Shown piece by piece: positions 31,957 through 41,459 of a stretch of 64,000 nt of DNA; within the stretch, counting starts at the first letter, position 1; every line of letters starts with the position of its first letter. The notes under the pieces were generated by a model, which was not told the origin of the DNA, did no database searches, and saw only the letters and a list, made by a program, of their open reading frames with translations. Origin of the DNA: Glycomyces paridis (lineage in GTDB: Bacteria; Actinomycetota; Actinomycetes; Mycobacteriales; Micromonosporaceae); NCBI RefSeq assembly GCF_004912155.1, contig NZ_STGX01000007.1, positions 133,007 to 197,006 of the forward strand. The letters are read 5' to 3'. The position numbers and the translations under genes are program-made.

Positions 31957-32979
31957 ATGTCTCCATGGACCCTCCACGCCCGCCGCGCTCTGGCGGCGCT
32001 CGCCGCCGCCGCGCTGACCGTCGTCGCCCTGCTCGCGGTCGACGCCGCCCCCGCCCAGGCGGTCCGCCCGCCGGGCATCCCGTCGACCTCCACCGCGCAG
32101 TCGGAGCTCAACGGCCTGACCGTCGCCGCCGAATCCCACGGCTCCTCCTACGACCGGGACCTGTTCCCGCACTGGGTGAGCGTCGGCGGCGGGTGCACCG
32201 CGCGCCAGTACGTGCTCAAGCGCGACGGCAGCAACGTCGTCACCGGCTCCGACTGCCAGCCCGACTCCGGCTCGTGGCAGTCCGACTTCGACAACGTGTG
32301 GACGAGCACCGTCTCCAACGCCACCATCGACCACGTCGTGGCGCTCTCCGAGGCGTGGGCCTCCGGCGCGTGGTCGTGGACGACCGCCCAGCGCCAGGCA
32401 TTCGCCAACGACATCAACTCGCCGCAGCTGTGGATCGCCACGACCTCGGCGAACAGCTCCAAGAGCGACTACGACCCCGCGGAGTGGATGCCCTCCAACG
32501 CCTCCGTGCGGTGCGACTACGTCAAGGCCTGGATCCACGTCAAGTCCCTGTACGACCTGACGGTGGACTCGGCCGAGAAGAGCGCGCTCCAGTCGCACCT
32601 GACGAACTACTGCGGCTCCTCCGGCGGCACGCCGACCGGCTGCACCGGCGCGAAGACCACCGCGGCGGCCGTACCCGAGGGCACGCCGCTGAACTCGACG
32701 ATCAGCCTGTCGTGCACCGGGAGCGCGTCCTCGTCGAGTTCGGTGAGCGTCAACGTCACGCACCCGTACAGCGGCGACATCGCCATCGCGCTCGTCGCCC
32801 CGGACGGGTCGACCTACACGCTCAAGGCCGCGAGCTCCTCGACCACGGCGAACGTCAACGCGACGTACACCGCGAACCTGTCGAGCGAGTCGCGTTCGGG
32901 CACATGGACCCTGCGGGTCACCGACACCTACTCGGGCGGCTCCAGTGGGACGCTGAACAGCTGGTCCCTCGCGATCTAG
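31957..32979 (+). CDS. Secreted HNH endonuclease with C-terminal P-domain
   Basis: The 340-residue protein has a signal peptide (residues 1-35, APAQA cleavage). An HNH nuclease domain of the GmrSD/DUF1524-like secreted type follows: GGCTARQYVLKRD, the catalytic-strand motif DHVVAL (125-130), and PSNASVRCDYVKAW. Four Cys (80, 100, 186, 219) may form disulfides. After a Gly/Ser/Thr linker comes a proprotein-convertase P-domain-like beta module (about 230-340: HPYSGDIAIALVAPDGS, GTWTLRVTDTYSGGSSGTLN). It could degrade extracellular DNA as nutrient or as a weapon. No immunity gene is adjacent. The ATG at 31957 has CAGGAG six bases upstream. Confidence 0.88.
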   Translation: MSPWTLHARRALAALAAAALTVVALLAVDAAPAQAVRPPGIPSTSTAQSELNGLTVAAESHGSSYDRDLFPHWVSVGGGCTARQYVLKRDGSNVVTGSDCQPDSGSWQSDFDNVWTSTVSNATIDHVVALSEAWASGAWSWTTAQRQAFANDINSPQLWIATTSANSSKSDYDPAEWMPSNASVRCDYVKAWIHVKSLYDLTVDSAEKSALQSHLTNYCGSSGGTPTGCTGAKTTAAAVPEGTPLNSTISLSCTGSASSSSSVSVNVTHPYSGDIAIALVAPDGSTYTLKAASSSTTANVNATYTANLSSESRSGTWTLRVTDTYSGGSSGTLNSWSLAI

Positions 32980-33000
32980 CGGGCGCCGAAACGCCACGGA

Positions 33001-33033
33001 GGGCCGGGCGCCGCAGCGCCCGGCCCCCCTTTT
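33001..33033 (+). terminator. Strong rho-independent terminator
   Basis: An 11-bp perfect stem (GGGCCGGGCGC with GCGCCCGGCCC) around CGCA is followed by CCCTTTT. It lies between the convergent nuclease gene and cydB and may serve both. Confidence 0.85.
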
Positions 33034-33066
33034 CATCCACCGCAGGCTCCACTATGGCTGATGCCG

Positions 33067-34122
33067 TCAACCTTCGAGTCGGCGGCTCCAATGGACGGTC
33101 GCGGGCTTGGCGGGCTCGGCCGCACCGTTCCACTGCGGCGACTGGGTGAGGTAGAACAGGTAGCCGAGCGCGGGCGCCACGATGAGCGCCGCGATGCCGA
33201 CCGCGACGAGCAGCCCCTGGAGGGTCGCCGGGGCGCCCGCCCCCTCGTGGATCGACACCTGGTCGACCAGGACCCACGGGTACTGCCCGACACCCCAGCC
33301 GGCCATGACGGCAGCCACCGCGACCACGGCGGTCAGCCGCGCAATCCCGAACCGCCCGCGCCACAGCAGGATCAGCGTCGCGATCCCGCCGAGGGCCGAG
33401 AGCGCGGCCACGGGCAGGGCCCGGCTCGTCAGGCCCTCCCACAGCGTCGGCGCGTCGCGTTCGATCGGGATGAGCGCGGCGAACACGACGGCGCCGGTCA
33501 CCGCGCCGACGACGAGCGAGCGCACGCGCAGGCGCGCGGCCAGCGCGTCCTGCCCGCGCCGGGCGGCGTCGGCGGTCAGGAAGGTCCCGGCGAGGAAGGC
33601 GCAGGTGCCCACCGAGATCGCGCCGGTGAACAGCGGGGTCGGTGCGAGCCATGAGGTCCACGGGTCGCCGTTCCCGCCGGCCGGGACGCGGCCCGAGGCG
33701 AGCGCTCCGGCGATGGTGCCCAGGAAGAACGGGGCGAGGACCGAGGAGGTCGCGAAGACGACGCCGAACAGGCGCGCCTGCCAGAGCGTCTCGCTGTACT
33801 TGCGGAAGGCGAAGCTGGCGCCGCGCAGGACGATGCCGCCGAGCGCGAGGACGAGCGGCACGTAGAGGGTGGTCATGGCGGCGGCGAAGGACTCGGGGAA
33901 TCCGGTCCACCACATGACGAGCACGTAGATGAGCCAGACGTGGTTGGCCTCCCAGACGGGCCCGATGCTGTGGTCGATGAGGGTGCGCAGCGGGGCGCCG
34001 CGGCGGCTGCCGCCCGCGGTGAGGTCGTGGAAGCCCGATCCGAAGTCGGCGCCGCCGAGGACGGCGTAGCACAGGACCCCGGCGAACAGGGCCGCCGCGA
34101 CGGCGAATTCGAGGGTCATCAT
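33067..34122 (-). CDS. cydB: Cytochrome bd ubiquinol oxidase subunit II
   Basis: CydB partners CydA in the high-affinity quinol oxidase of the membrane. It has 351 residues and about eight or nine hydrophobic helices. Typical segments are VLGGADFGSGFHDL, GPVWEANHVWLIYVLVMWWTGFPESFA and LALGGIVLRGASFAFRKY. ATG overlaps the cydA stop (ATGA). An apparent long open frame running from cydB back through cydA is an out-of-phase shadow, not a fusion. No cydC or cydD export genes follow; the nuclease terminator does. Confidence 0.94.
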   Translation of the reverse strand: MMTLEFAVAAALFAGVLCYAVLGGADFGSGFHDLTAGGSRRGAPLRTLIDHSIGPVWEANHVWLIYVLVMWWTGFPESFAAAMTTLYVPLVLALGGIVLRGASFAFRKYSETLWQARLFGVVFATSSVLAPFFLGTIAGALASGRVPAGGNGDPWTSWLAPTPLFTGAISVGTCAFLAGTFLTADAARRGQDALAARLRVRSLVVGAVTGAVVFAALIPIERDAPTLWEGLTSRALPVAALSALGGIATLILLWRGRFGIARLTAVVAVAAVMAGWGVGQYPWVLVDQVSIHEGAGAPATLQGLLVAVGIAALIVAPALGYLFYLTQSPQWNGAAEPAKPATVHWSRRLEG

Positions 34123-35582
34123 CGCGCGTCCTCCAGTTCGTCGCCACAGTCCCGGACAGTGGAGTCCCGGACAGTGGCGTCGGGGTCGGCGAGCGGCGAG
34201 CGCGGGCCGTAGGGGCTGGGCAGGTCGGCGGCGCCGTCGCGCCAGCGCCGGGCCATCGAACGGAGGATGACGATCGCGCCGATGCTCATGCCGCCGTACA
34301 GGAGTACGGAGGCGCCGTAGACGCCCCAAAGGGCTCCCGAGTGGTCGGCGGCGGCCTCGGTGGTGCGCATGACGCCGTAGACGATCCACGGTTGGCGTCC
34401 CACTTCGGTGGCGATCCAGCCCGCTTCCATGGCAGTGACGGCGAGGAGGCCCGAGACGGCGGCGAAGCGCAGGAACCACCGGTTCTGGAGCAGGTCCACC
34501 TTGCGGCGGCGCATGAACCAGAAGAGCAGGACGGCGCCGAGGAGGAGGAAGCCGATGCCGATCATGGTCTGGAAGGCGTAGTGCGTGAAGTTCACCGGCG
34601 GTTCGTCGGCCTCGTCGAACTGGTCGAGGCCGGGCACGGGTTCGGTGAAGGAGTTGAGCGAGGCGATCGAGCTGAGGTAGGGGATCTCTATGGCCCACTT
34701 GACTTCGCCGTCGATGTAGATCCCGCCGATGGTGAGAGGCGTGGCGCCGTCGGCGGTCTCGTCGGCGAATTCGAAGGCGGCGAGTTTGGCGGGCTGGCGC
34801 TCGGCGAGGTCGTGGCCGAGGAAGTGCCCGGCGACGGGCTGGGCGAGGGCGGCGATGGTGGCGAACGCGAAGGGCACCATGAAGCCGAGGCGGTGGTGGC
34901 GGTCGCGGCGGCCCTTGAGCATCCCGGCGGCGTAGACGGCGGCGATGGAGAACCCGGCGACCATGTAGGCGGCGAGCCACATGTGCGCGAAGGCGAGGAA
35001 CGCGTGCTGGTTGAACAGGACGGCCCAGGGTTCGATGTCGACCACTTCGCCGCCGACGATGTCGAAGCCGACCGGGGCGTTCATCCAGGCGTTGACGGCG
35101 AGCACGCAGTAGGTGCCGATGACGCCGGTGATCGCCATGGGCACCACCATGAGCAGGAGGAGCTTCTGGGGCATGCGGCCCCAGCCGTACAGGTAGATGC
35201 CGAGGAAGATCGCTTCGAGGAAGAAGGCGAGCCCTTCGAAGGCGAAGGGGAGTCCGAGGACGTCGCCGAAGGTGCCCATGAGGCCGGGCCACAGGAGGCC
35301 CATCTCGAAGCTGAGGACGGTGCCGGAGACGGCGCCGATCGCGAAGAGCACGGCCGAGGCCTTGCCCCAGCGCTTGGCGAGGCCGAGCGCGACCTGGTCC
35401 TGCTTGACGATGCCGCGCAGGTGCATCGCGAAGATGATCGCGGGGAAGGCGACGCCGAAGCAGGCGAGGATGATGTGCCAGCCGAGCGAGAGCGCCATCT
35501 GCTGGCGGGCGGGCATGAGGCCCGCGGGGTCGGCGGCGGCGACCGCGTCGGCGGTCTGGGCGAGGAGCTGGGTTGCGTCCAT
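34119..35582 (-). CDS. cydA: Cytochrome bd ubiquinol oxidase subunit I
   Basis: CydA carries the hemes and the quinol site. The 487-residue protein has an axial-type His at 36 (LGWHIILACFG), Glu 115 and 123 (AFEGLAFFLEAIFLG) in the proton path, and His residues in FNQHAFLAFAHMW. The quinol-oxidation signature GRQPWIVYGVMRT is present. The periplasmic Q-loop is short, as in CioA-like oxidases rather than E. coli CydA. A Rex-type operator lies 36 bp upstream, so expression should rise when NADH accumulates under low oxygen. Confidence 0.95.
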   Translation of the reverse strand: MDATQLLAQTADAVAAADPAGLMPARQQMALSLGWHIILACFGVAFPAIIFAMHLRGIVKQDQVALGLAKRWGKASAVLFAIGAVSGTVLSFEMGLLWPGLMGTFGDVLGLPFAFEGLAFFLEAIFLGIYLYGWGRMPQKLLLLMVVPMAITGVIGTYCVLAVNAWMNAPVGFDIVGGEVVDIEPWAVLFNQHAFLAFAHMWLAAYMVAGFSIAAVYAAGMLKGRRDRHHRLGFMVPFAFATIAALAQPVAGHFLGHDLAERQPAKLAAFEFADETADGATPLTIGGIYIDGEVKWAIEIPYLSSIASLNSFTEPVPGLDQFDEADEPPVNFTHYAFQTMIGIGFLLLGAVLLFWFMRRRKVDLLQNRWFLRFAAVSGLLAVTAMEAGWIATEVGRQPWIVYGVMRTTEAAADHSGALWGVYGASVLLYGGMSIGAIVILRSMARRWRDGAADLPSPYGPRSPLADPDATVRDSTVRDCGDELEDAR

Positions 35583-35617
35583 GGTTTGAAGCTACGTGCC
35601 CGAACGTCCGGATCAAC

Positions 35618-35643
35618 GCTCTTGTGAATGCTTTCACAAGAGC
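35618..35643 (-). promoter_or_regulatory. Rex operator (ROP) upstream of cydAB
   Basis: TTGTGAATGCTTTCACAA (35622-35639) lies in a perfect 11-bp inverted repeat with a 4-bp centre (35618-35643). It agrees with the Rex consensus TGTGAACNNNTTCACA known from Streptomyces, differing only at the C. Rex is the NADH/NAD-sensing repressor that controls cyd operons in actinobacteria. The rex gene is not in this window. Confidence 0.88.
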
Positions 35644-35884
35644 CGGGACGACCGGATCGAACGTGTTCAAAAACGTTTGGACCAGCGAAAAGGCACCGGA
35701 CCCTGCGGCTTCGCCCGCGCAGCGCCTCGGGCGGGACGGCGGCGCTCAATTTCGGCGGCGGGCCGCTGAAGCGCGCCGTGAGCTACTCCAATCGGCTCGG
35801 CCGCGGAGCACTCCGCCGCAACAAGGCCCGCGCGTGCGCTACGCGGACAAGGCCCGCCACACCCGAAAACACTCGACGCGGCGC

Positions 35885-36844
35885 TCACGGTTCCGCGTAG
35901 CGTGCGGCCATCGCCGTCGCCATGTCCCGCAGTGCCAGCCGGAGCGAAGACGGGGCGAGGACCTCCGCGTCGAGACCTAGGCGCCACAGCGCCCACTCCG
36001 CATGGCGCGCATCGTGGAACGTCGCCTCCAGCACCGAGCCGCCGTCGGCGTCCCGTGCCGCGCGCACGGCCAGCGACGTGTCCAGCAGCTCCTCGCGCCT
36101 CGCCGGGTCCACGCGCAGCGCCACGGTCAGGTGCTCGCCGCCGGAGAGGAACCGCTCGGAGCGCTCGGCCCAGATCCGGTCGAGGTCGACCCGGTCCGGG
36201 CGCACTGCGGACTCGGGGAGCGCCTCGGCGCCGGAGACGCGCGCGAGCCGGTACGTGCGGTCCGCGCCCGAACGCGTCGCCAGCAGATACGCCTTGTCGC
36301 GCACGGTGACCAGGCCGATCGGGTCCACGGTGCGCCACTGCGCCTCCTGCCCGACCGCCGCGTACAGCAACCGGAGCCGCCGCCCTTCGAGGACGGCCCG
36401 GCGCACCTCGGCGACCACTGCGGCCGGCAGGTCCTCGGTCTCGCGCCTGCGCGAGAGCAGGTCGGCCGCCGGTTCGACCAGGAACCGCTGCGTCGCGTCG
36501 CTCGCGGCCGCCCGGTGGCCCTCGGGCAGCGCGTCCACGACCTTGCGCATCGCCGAGGCGAGCGCGGGCCCGAGCCCGAACGCCTGCCCGCCCCTGCCCG
36601 TCAGCAGCGCCAGCGCCTCGTCGCGGTTGAGCCCGGTGAGCTCGGTGCGAAAACCGGGGAGCAGCGCGAAACCGCCGTGGCGGCCCCGCTCGGCGTAGAC
36701 CGGGACGCCCGCCGCCGAGAGCGCCTCGATGTCGCGCAGCACCGTGCGCGTGGAGACCTCCAGCTCCGCCGCGAGGGTCTCGGCGGTGAGGCGGCCGCGC
36801 TGACGCAGCAGGAGGACCAGGGAGACGAGGCGGTCGGCGCGCAT
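35885..36844 (-). CDS. HTH/WYL-domain transcriptional regulator (YafY type)
   Basis: A 319-residue regulator with an N-terminal DeoR-like HTH (MRADRLVSLVLLLRQRGRLTAETLAAELEVSTRTVLRDIE) and the following wing (YAERGRHGGFALLPGF). A central WYL domain carries RRLRLLYAAVGQEAQWRTVDPIGLV and YLLATR, and a WCX C-terminal domain follows. It is divergent from the RidA gene across a 100-bp gap, a common pairing in which the regulator controls its neighbour. Ligand unknown. Confidence 0.92.
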   Translation of the reverse strand: MRADRLVSLVLLLRQRGRLTAETLAAELEVSTRTVLRDIEALSAAGVPVYAERGRHGGFALLPGFRTELTGLNRDEALALLTGRGGQAFGLGPALASAMRKVVDALPEGHRAAASDATQRFLVEPAADLLSRRRETEDLPAAVVAEVRRAVLEGRRLRLLYAAVGQEAQWRTVDPIGLVTVRDKAYLLATRSGADRTYRLARVSGAEALPESAVRPDRVDLDRIWAERSERFLSGGEHLTVALRVDPARREELLDTSLAVRAARDADGGSVLEATFHDARHAEWALWRLGLDAEVLAPSSLRLALRDMATAMAARYAEP

Positions 36845-36944
36845 GAGGAGAATCTATCCGCAATACCTGACACAAGATGTCGTGATTCGCTGCGAAGCTC
36901 GATGGCGCCGCGGCCCTCCGGCCGCGCGGATTCGAAGGGAACCG

Positions 36945-37343
36945 ATGATGGAACGAACGGCGGTCAACCCCGTCCAGTGGTCGAAGGCGTTGGGCTTCAA
37001 CCAGGGCGAGCTCGTGGAGGGGCACACCCGCACCCTCTACTGCGCCGGCCAGACCTCGACGGGAGCCGACGGCGCTCCCGTCCACGTGGACGACATGGAG
37101 GCGCAGCTCGCGCTGAGCATCCGGAACCTGGAGGCGGTCCTCGACGGCGCCGGGATGTCGATGTCGAACCTGGTGCGGCTCAACGTCTACACCACCGACG
37201 TCGACCTGCTCCTGCGCCACTACGGCCCGCTCGCGGCCCGCCTCGCCGAGGCGGGCGTGGCCCCGGCCTCGACGCTCCTCGGCGTCGCGCGCCTGGCGGT
37301 GCCGGGCCTCATGGTCGAGATCGAGGGGACGGCGGTGGCGTAG
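36945..37343 (+). CDS. RidA family (YjgF/YER057c/UK114) protein
   Basis: The protein has about 132 residues. RidA-type trimers hydrolyse reactive enamine/imine intermediates or have related roles. Visible family parts are GHTRTLYCAGQTSTGADG, QLALSIRNLEAVLDGAGMSMSNLVRLNVYTTD, and ASTLLGVARLAVPGLMVEIEGTAVA. The Arg of the deaminase type (usually R-x-A near residue 105) may correspond to GVARLA, so activity is uncertain. AAGGGA precedes two adjacent ATGs (36945, 36948); either may be used. The WYL regulator is divergent. Confidence 0.9.
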   Translation: MMERTAVNPVQWSKALGFNQGELVEGHTRTLYCAGQTSTGADGAPVHVDDMEAQLALSIRNLEAVLDGAGMSMSNLVRLNVYTTDVDLLLRHYGPLAARLAEAGVAPASTLLGVARLAVPGLMVEIEGTAVA

Positions 37344-37358
37344 CCTCCGATGATCGAA

Positions 37359-37385
37359 GGGCCCCGGCGCGTCGCGCCGGGGCCC
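37359..37385 (+). terminator. Hairpin terminator between ridA and the VWA gene
   Basis: A perfect 12-bp stem (37359-37370 with 37374-37385) around GTC lies between two convergent genes. Confidence 0.8.
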
Positions 37386-37403
37386 TTGCGGGGCTTGCGA
37401 AAA

Positions 37404-38873
37404 CTAGACGCCGAGGTCGGTGGCGGCGGCGATGAGTTCGGCCAGTTCCTCGACGTCGGGGTCCTCGGTGGTCGCGGCGAGGTCGGCGGCGGCGGGGAGG
37501 ACGGCTTCGCAGTCGAAGTCGGCGCTGCCGCGCAGGACTTCGGCGAACGCGGCCGCCACGAGGTCCACGTGCAGGCTCGGCAGGGCGCTCTCGCCGAAGG
37601 CCGCGGCGTGCAGGTCGGCGGTGGCGGTGCCGGTCTCCTCGGTCTCGGGGTCCTGCCAGCGGACGTCGACGGTGGCGAGTTCGCCGTCCTCGCCGGTGAG
37701 GGCGAGGGCGTACAGGGCGGTGACGGAGTGGCCGGGCCCGACTTCGCCGCCGTCGACGCCGTCGTCCTCGAAGTCCTCGTCGGCGATGGCGCGGTTCTCG
37801 AAGCCGATGAGCCGGTATTCGGCGACCGTGGCCGGGTCGAAGGTGACCTGGATCTTCGCGTCTCGGGCCGTCACGCCGAGGGTCGAGGTCAGGCGTTCGG
37901 AGAACACGCGCTCGGCCTCGGTGGCGGTCGCGAAGTAGACGGCCCAGCCGTCGCCGTTGTCGGCGAGCTGCTCCAGCATCTCCTGGTTGTAGGAGTCGCC
38001 GACGCCGACGGTGAGGAGCGTGATCCCTCCGGCGACGGCGTCGCCGAGCGATTCGAGCATCGCGTCGTGCTCGGTGATGCCGACGTTGGCCTCCCCGTCG
38101 GAGAGCAGGATGACGCGGTTGTCGCGGCCCGAGTCGTAGGCCTCGCCCGCGAGTTCGTAGCCGTCCTCAAGGCCCGCTTCCATGTTGGTGGAGCCGCGGG
38201 CGTCGAGGTCGTCGATCGCGTCGTGGAGTTCCTCGCCGTCGCCGACCTCGGTCATGCCCTGGAGGAGGTCGGACTCGGTCTCGTAGGTGACGATCGCGAC
38301 GGCGTCGGTGGGCCGCAGCTGGTCGACGAGGAGGTGCAGGGAGTCGCGCACGATGCCGATCCGGTCGTCCTGTTCCATCGAGCCGGACACGTCGATGACG
38401 AAGGTCAGGTTCACGTCCTTGCGGTCGGCGTCGTCGGCGGTCCTGGTCTGGAGGCCCACGCGCATCAGGTGGGTGGCGTCGCCGGACTCGTACCAGTCGG
38501 GCAGTTCGGCGCCGTCCACGGTGAGCGCGAAGCCGTTCCCGTCCGGCTCCGCGTAGCCCTGGTCGAAGTAGTTCACGAACTCCTCGGGCCGGACCTGGTC
38601 GACCGGTGGCAGCGCGCCGTCGCCGAGCGAGCGGCGGGCGTAGTCGTAGGAGGCGGTGTCCACGTCGACCGCGAAGGTCGACTCGGGGTCGTCCTCGGGC
38701 GACACCGGCCCGTTGGGCGCGTAGCCCTCCTCGCTCCCCGGCTCGGCGGGCGAGGCGGCGTAGTCCTCGGTCAGCGCCTGCGCCTCGCCGCTCCCGGCGT
38801 CGCCGCTCGGTCCGGAACAGGCGGCGAGCGGCAGCAACAGGGCCGCGATCCCGATCTTCGTCAGGCGTCTCAT
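37404..38873 (-). CDS. VWA-domain lipoprotein (YfbK-like)
   Basis: A 489-residue surface lipoprotein with lipobox LAAC (Cys 19). It has the YfbK N-terminal von Willebrand-associated region (FAVDVDTASYDYARRSLGDG, PEEFVNYFDQGY) and a VWA domain with an intact MIDAS (DVSGSM at 161-166, later LSDGEANVG). A C-terminal DUF3520-type domain follows. Such proteins bind divalent metal through MIDAS and probably mediate protein contacts; function is otherwise unknown. ATG 38873 is preceded by GAGAAGGGA. It is downstream of truA and outside the ribosomal unit. Confidence 0.92.
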   Translation of the reverse strand: MRRLTKIGIAALLLPLAACSGPSGDAGSGEAQALTEDYAASPAEPGSEEGYAPNGPVSPEDDPESTFAVDVDTASYDYARRSLGDGALPPVDQVRPEEFVNYFDQGYAEPDGNGFALTVDGAELPDWYESGDATHLMRVGLQTRTADDADRKDVNLTFVIDVSGSMEQDDRIGIVRDSLHLLVDQLRPTDAVAIVTYETESDLLQGMTEVGDGEELHDAIDDLDARGSTNMEAGLEDGYELAGEAYDSGRDNRVILLSDGEANVGITEHDAMLESLGDAVAGGITLLTVGVGDSYNQEMLEQLADNGDGWAVYFATATEAERVFSERLTSTLGVTARDAKIQVTFDPATVAEYRLIGFENRAIADEDFEDDGVDGGEVGPGHSVTALYALALTGEDGELATVDVRWQDPETEETGTATADLHAAAFGESALPSLHVDLVAAAFAEVLRGSADFDCEAVLPAAADLAATTEDPDVEELAELIAAATDLGV

Positions 38874-38974
38874 GGAGGGGTCCCTTCTCACGTCGTCCAC
38901 CATGAGACTGCGCCCGACCCGCTCCGGTTCCCGCCGTGGCCGAACCGTGACGGCCCGGTGAGCGAACCGGTACC

Positions 38975-39802
38975 TCAGAGGGTGCGGAGGCGGCGGGTCT
39001 GGTCGATGCGGGCGCGCCAGTCGGCGGGGTCGTCGGAGTAGGAGACCTCGACGAGGGTGAGGCCGTGGGGGCCGACGACGTGGACGTCGTTGGCGCGTTC
39101 GCCGTGGGTGAGGATGGCGGCGAGCCAGGCCTCGTCGCGGCGGCCGTCCCCGACGGCGAGGGAGGCGCCGACGAGGCTGCGGACCATGGAGTGGCAGAAG
39201 GCGTCGGCGCGGACGGTGGCGACGGCGATGCCGTCCTCGTCGCGGGCCCAGTCGTACTGCTTGAGTTCGCGGATGGTCGTGGCGCCCTCGCGCTGCTTGC
39301 AGAAGCCGACGAAGTCGTGCTCGCCGAGGAGCGCCTGGCTCGCGGCGTGCATCCGCTCGACGTCGAGGGGGCGGGGCCAGGCGAGGGTGTCGAGGCGCCG
39401 GAGGGGGTTGACGCCCCAGGTCGCGTCGGCGACCCGGTAGCGGTAGCGGCGCCACCGCGCCGCGAAGCGGGCGTTGAAGGACGGGTCGACGGCCTCGGCG
39501 GCGGTGACGCGCACGTCGGGCGGGAGGATGCCGCGCAGGCGCCACACGAGGCGGTCGCGCAGGGCCTCCCATTTCACGGTCGGCACGTCGACGTGGACGA
39601 TCTGGCCGGTCGCGTGGACGCCCGCGTCGGTGCGCCCGGCGACGGTGAAGCCCTCGATCTCGCCGAAGAGGATCTCCAGGGCGCGGATGACCTCGGAGGC
39701 GACGGTCCGCAGCCCCGGTTGCAGAGCCCAGCCGTTGAACTCGGCCCCGTCGTAGGCGACGCCGAGCCGCAGCCGCGTGCTGTCCTCCACCCGTTCCTCC
39801 AC
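38975..39802 (-). CDS. truA: tRNA pseudouridine synthase A
   Basis: TruA makes pseudouridine at positions 38-40 of the tRNA anticodon arm. The 275-residue protein has the motif AGRTDAGVHA (55-64) with the catalytic Asp 59, plus RYRYRV, FCKQREGATTIRELKQ and FCHSMVRSLVGASLAVG. It follows rplQ on the same strand, the standard actinobacterial rpoA-rplQ-truA order. Confidence 0.96.
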   Translation of the reverse strand: MEERVEDSTRLRLGVAYDGAEFNGWALQPGLRTVASEVIRALEILFGEIEGFTVAGRTDAGVHATGQIVHVDVPTVKWEALRDRLVWRLRGILPPDVRVTAAEAVDPSFNARFAARWRRYRYRVADATWGVNPLRRLDTLAWPRPLDVERMHAASQALLGEHDFVGFCKQREGATTIRELKQYDWARDEDGIAVATVRADAFCHSMVRSLVGASLAVGDGRRDEAWLAAILTHGERANDVHVVGPHGLTLVEVSYSDDPADWRARIDQTRRLRTL

Positions 39803-39917
39803 CCTGTGCCCGATCCTCTGGGACCGCTTGTCCGGAAAGCGAAACCGCGCGCAAGGCCGAGGCCCTGCGCGCGGTGCTGACTGATGGAGCCGGCGGGCCT
39901 CGCGGCCCGGCGGCGTC

Positions 39918-40271
39918 CTAGTCGACGAGCTCGATGATCGCCATCGGCGCGTTGTCGCCCTTGCGGTTCCCGGCCTTGATGATCCGGGTGTAGCCGCCCT
40001 CGCGGGCGGCGAAGCGCGGGGCGACCTGCTCGAACAGGTCGTTCGTGGCGTCCTTGTTGCGCAGCTTGGCCAGCGCCAGGCGGCGGTGGTGCAGCGTGCC
40101 CTTCTTGCCGTGCGTGATCAGCTTTTCAGCGTAGGGACGCAGGCGGCGGGCCTTGGTCAGCGTCGTGGTGATGCTGCCGTGCTCGAACAGGGAGGCCGCG
40201 AGGCCCGAGAGCATGAGCTTCTCGTGCGCCGGGGAACCGCCCAGGCGCGGGCCCTTGGTGGGCTTAGGCAT
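39918..40271 (-). CDS. rplQ: 50S ribosomal protein L17
   Basis: 117 residues with the typical start [20 protein letters not shown] and the end [20 protein letters not shown]. Located 67 bp downstream of rpoA, in the usual order, without a C-terminal extension. Confidence 0.97.
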   Translation of the reverse strand: MPKPTKGPRLGGSPAHEKLMLSGLAASLFEHGSITTTLTKARRLRPYAEKLITHGKKGTLHHRRLALAKLRNKDATNDLFEQVAPRFAAREGGYTRIIKAGNRKGDNAPMAIIELVD

Positions 40272-40338
40272 TTCTTACTCCTCTTGGTTTGACACGGCCG
40301 ACCGTCTTACGGAACCGACCGCCGTATTCACGCGGCTC

Positions 40339-41385
40339 TTAGAGCTGCTCGGTCTCGCGGAGGTCCTCGCCGTCGTCCTCGTACTCGTCGGACTCGGCGA
40401 CCGGCGACCCGCCGTAGGCCACTGCGGCCTCGCTCGGGTCGAAGGTGCCGGGGGAGTCCTTGAGGCTCAGGCCCATGCCCGCGAGCTTCATCTTGACCTC
40501 GTCGATCGACTTCTGCCCGAAGTTGCGGATGTCGAGCAGGTCGGCCTCGGTGCGGTTGATGAGTTCGCCGACGGTGTTGACGCCCTCGCGCTTGAGGCAG
40601 TTGTAGGAGCGGACGGTCATGTCCAGGTCCTCGATCGGCAGGGCCAGATCGGCGGCCAGCTGCTGGTCGGCCGGGCTGGGCCCGACGTCGATGCCCTCGG
40701 CCTCGGTGTCGAGCTCGCGGTACAGGCCGAACAGCTCCACCAGGGTGGAGCCGGCCGACGCCAGCGCGGTGCGCGGCGTGGTGGACGGCTTGGACTCGAC
40801 GTCGACGGTGAGCTTGTCGAAGTCGGTGCGCTGCTCGACGCGCGTGGCGTCGACGGAGTAGGCCACCTTGAGCACGGGCGAGTAGATCGAGTCGACCGGG
40901 ATGCGGCCGATCTCGTTGGTCTCGCCCTTGTTGGCCGGCGACGAGACGTAGCCTCGGCCGCGCTCGACCACGAACTCCATGTCGATGCGGCCCTTGGAAT
41001 TGAGGGTCGCGAGCTTGAGTTCGGGGTTGTGGACCTGCACGCCGGCGGGCGGCTGGATGTCGCCGGCGAGGACCTCGCCGGGGCCTTCCTTGCGCAGGTA
41101 CATGGTGGCCGGCTCGTCGCTCTCCGAGGAGACGCAGATCTGCTTGACGTTCAGCACCAGTTCGACGACGTCTTCTTTCACGCCGGGGATGGTGGAGAAC
41201 TCGTGCAGGACGCCGTCGATCTTGATCGACGTGACCGCCGCGCCCGGAATGGACGACAGCAGGGTGCGCCGCAGCGAGTTGCCGAGCGTGTAGCCGAAAC
41301 CGGGCTCCAGGGGTTCGATGGTGAACTTGGATCGGGTCGGGCTGATCTGCTGCTCGGTGAGCGTGGGCCGCTGGGTGATGAGCAT
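40339..41385 (-). CDS. rpoA: RNA polymerase alpha subunit
   Basis: The 348-residue protein has both domains. The N-terminal assembly domain carries [36 protein letters not shown] and [16 protein letters not shown]. The C-terminal DNA and activator-binding domain carries [31 protein letters not shown] and [10 protein letters not shown]. An acidic tail follows. In this genome rpoA follows rpsK directly, because rpsD, which sits between them in many bacteria, lies elsewhere. Confidence 0.98.
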   Translation of the reverse strand: MLITQRPTLTEQQISPTRSKFTIEPLEPGFGYTLGNSLRRTLLSSIPGAAVTSIKIDGVLHEFSTIPGVKEDVVELVLNVKQICVSSESDEPATMYLRKEGPGEVLAGDIQPPAGVQVHNPELKLATLNSKGRIDMEFVVERGRGYVSSPANKGETNEIGRIPVDSIYSPVLKVAYSVDATRVEQRTDFDKLTVDVESKPSTTPRTALASAGSTLVELFGLYRELDTEAEGIDVGPSPADQQLAADLALPIEDLDMTVRSYNCLKREGVNTVGELINRTEADLLDIRNFGQKSIDEVKMKLAGMGLSLKDSPGTFDPSEAAVAYGGSPVAESDEYEDDGEDLRETEQL

Positions 41386-41459
41386 TGCGATGGTGTCCTT
41401 TGTTCGGGGCGCCCGCTATTTGACGCCTGAAACGCTTGGATTCGGTGAGGCCTCGCCGC

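Noticed and set aside
33067..35670. Single frame covering cydB and all of cydA, suggesting a fused oxidase
   Set aside because: The cydA part of that frame is out of phase and Arg/Pro-rich; true CydA is in another frame with its own stop overlapping cydB.
37874..39854. Continuation of the VWA lipoprotein frame across truA
   Set aside because: That part is a shadow of truA; the lipoprotein signal peptide and ribosome site fix the start at 38873.
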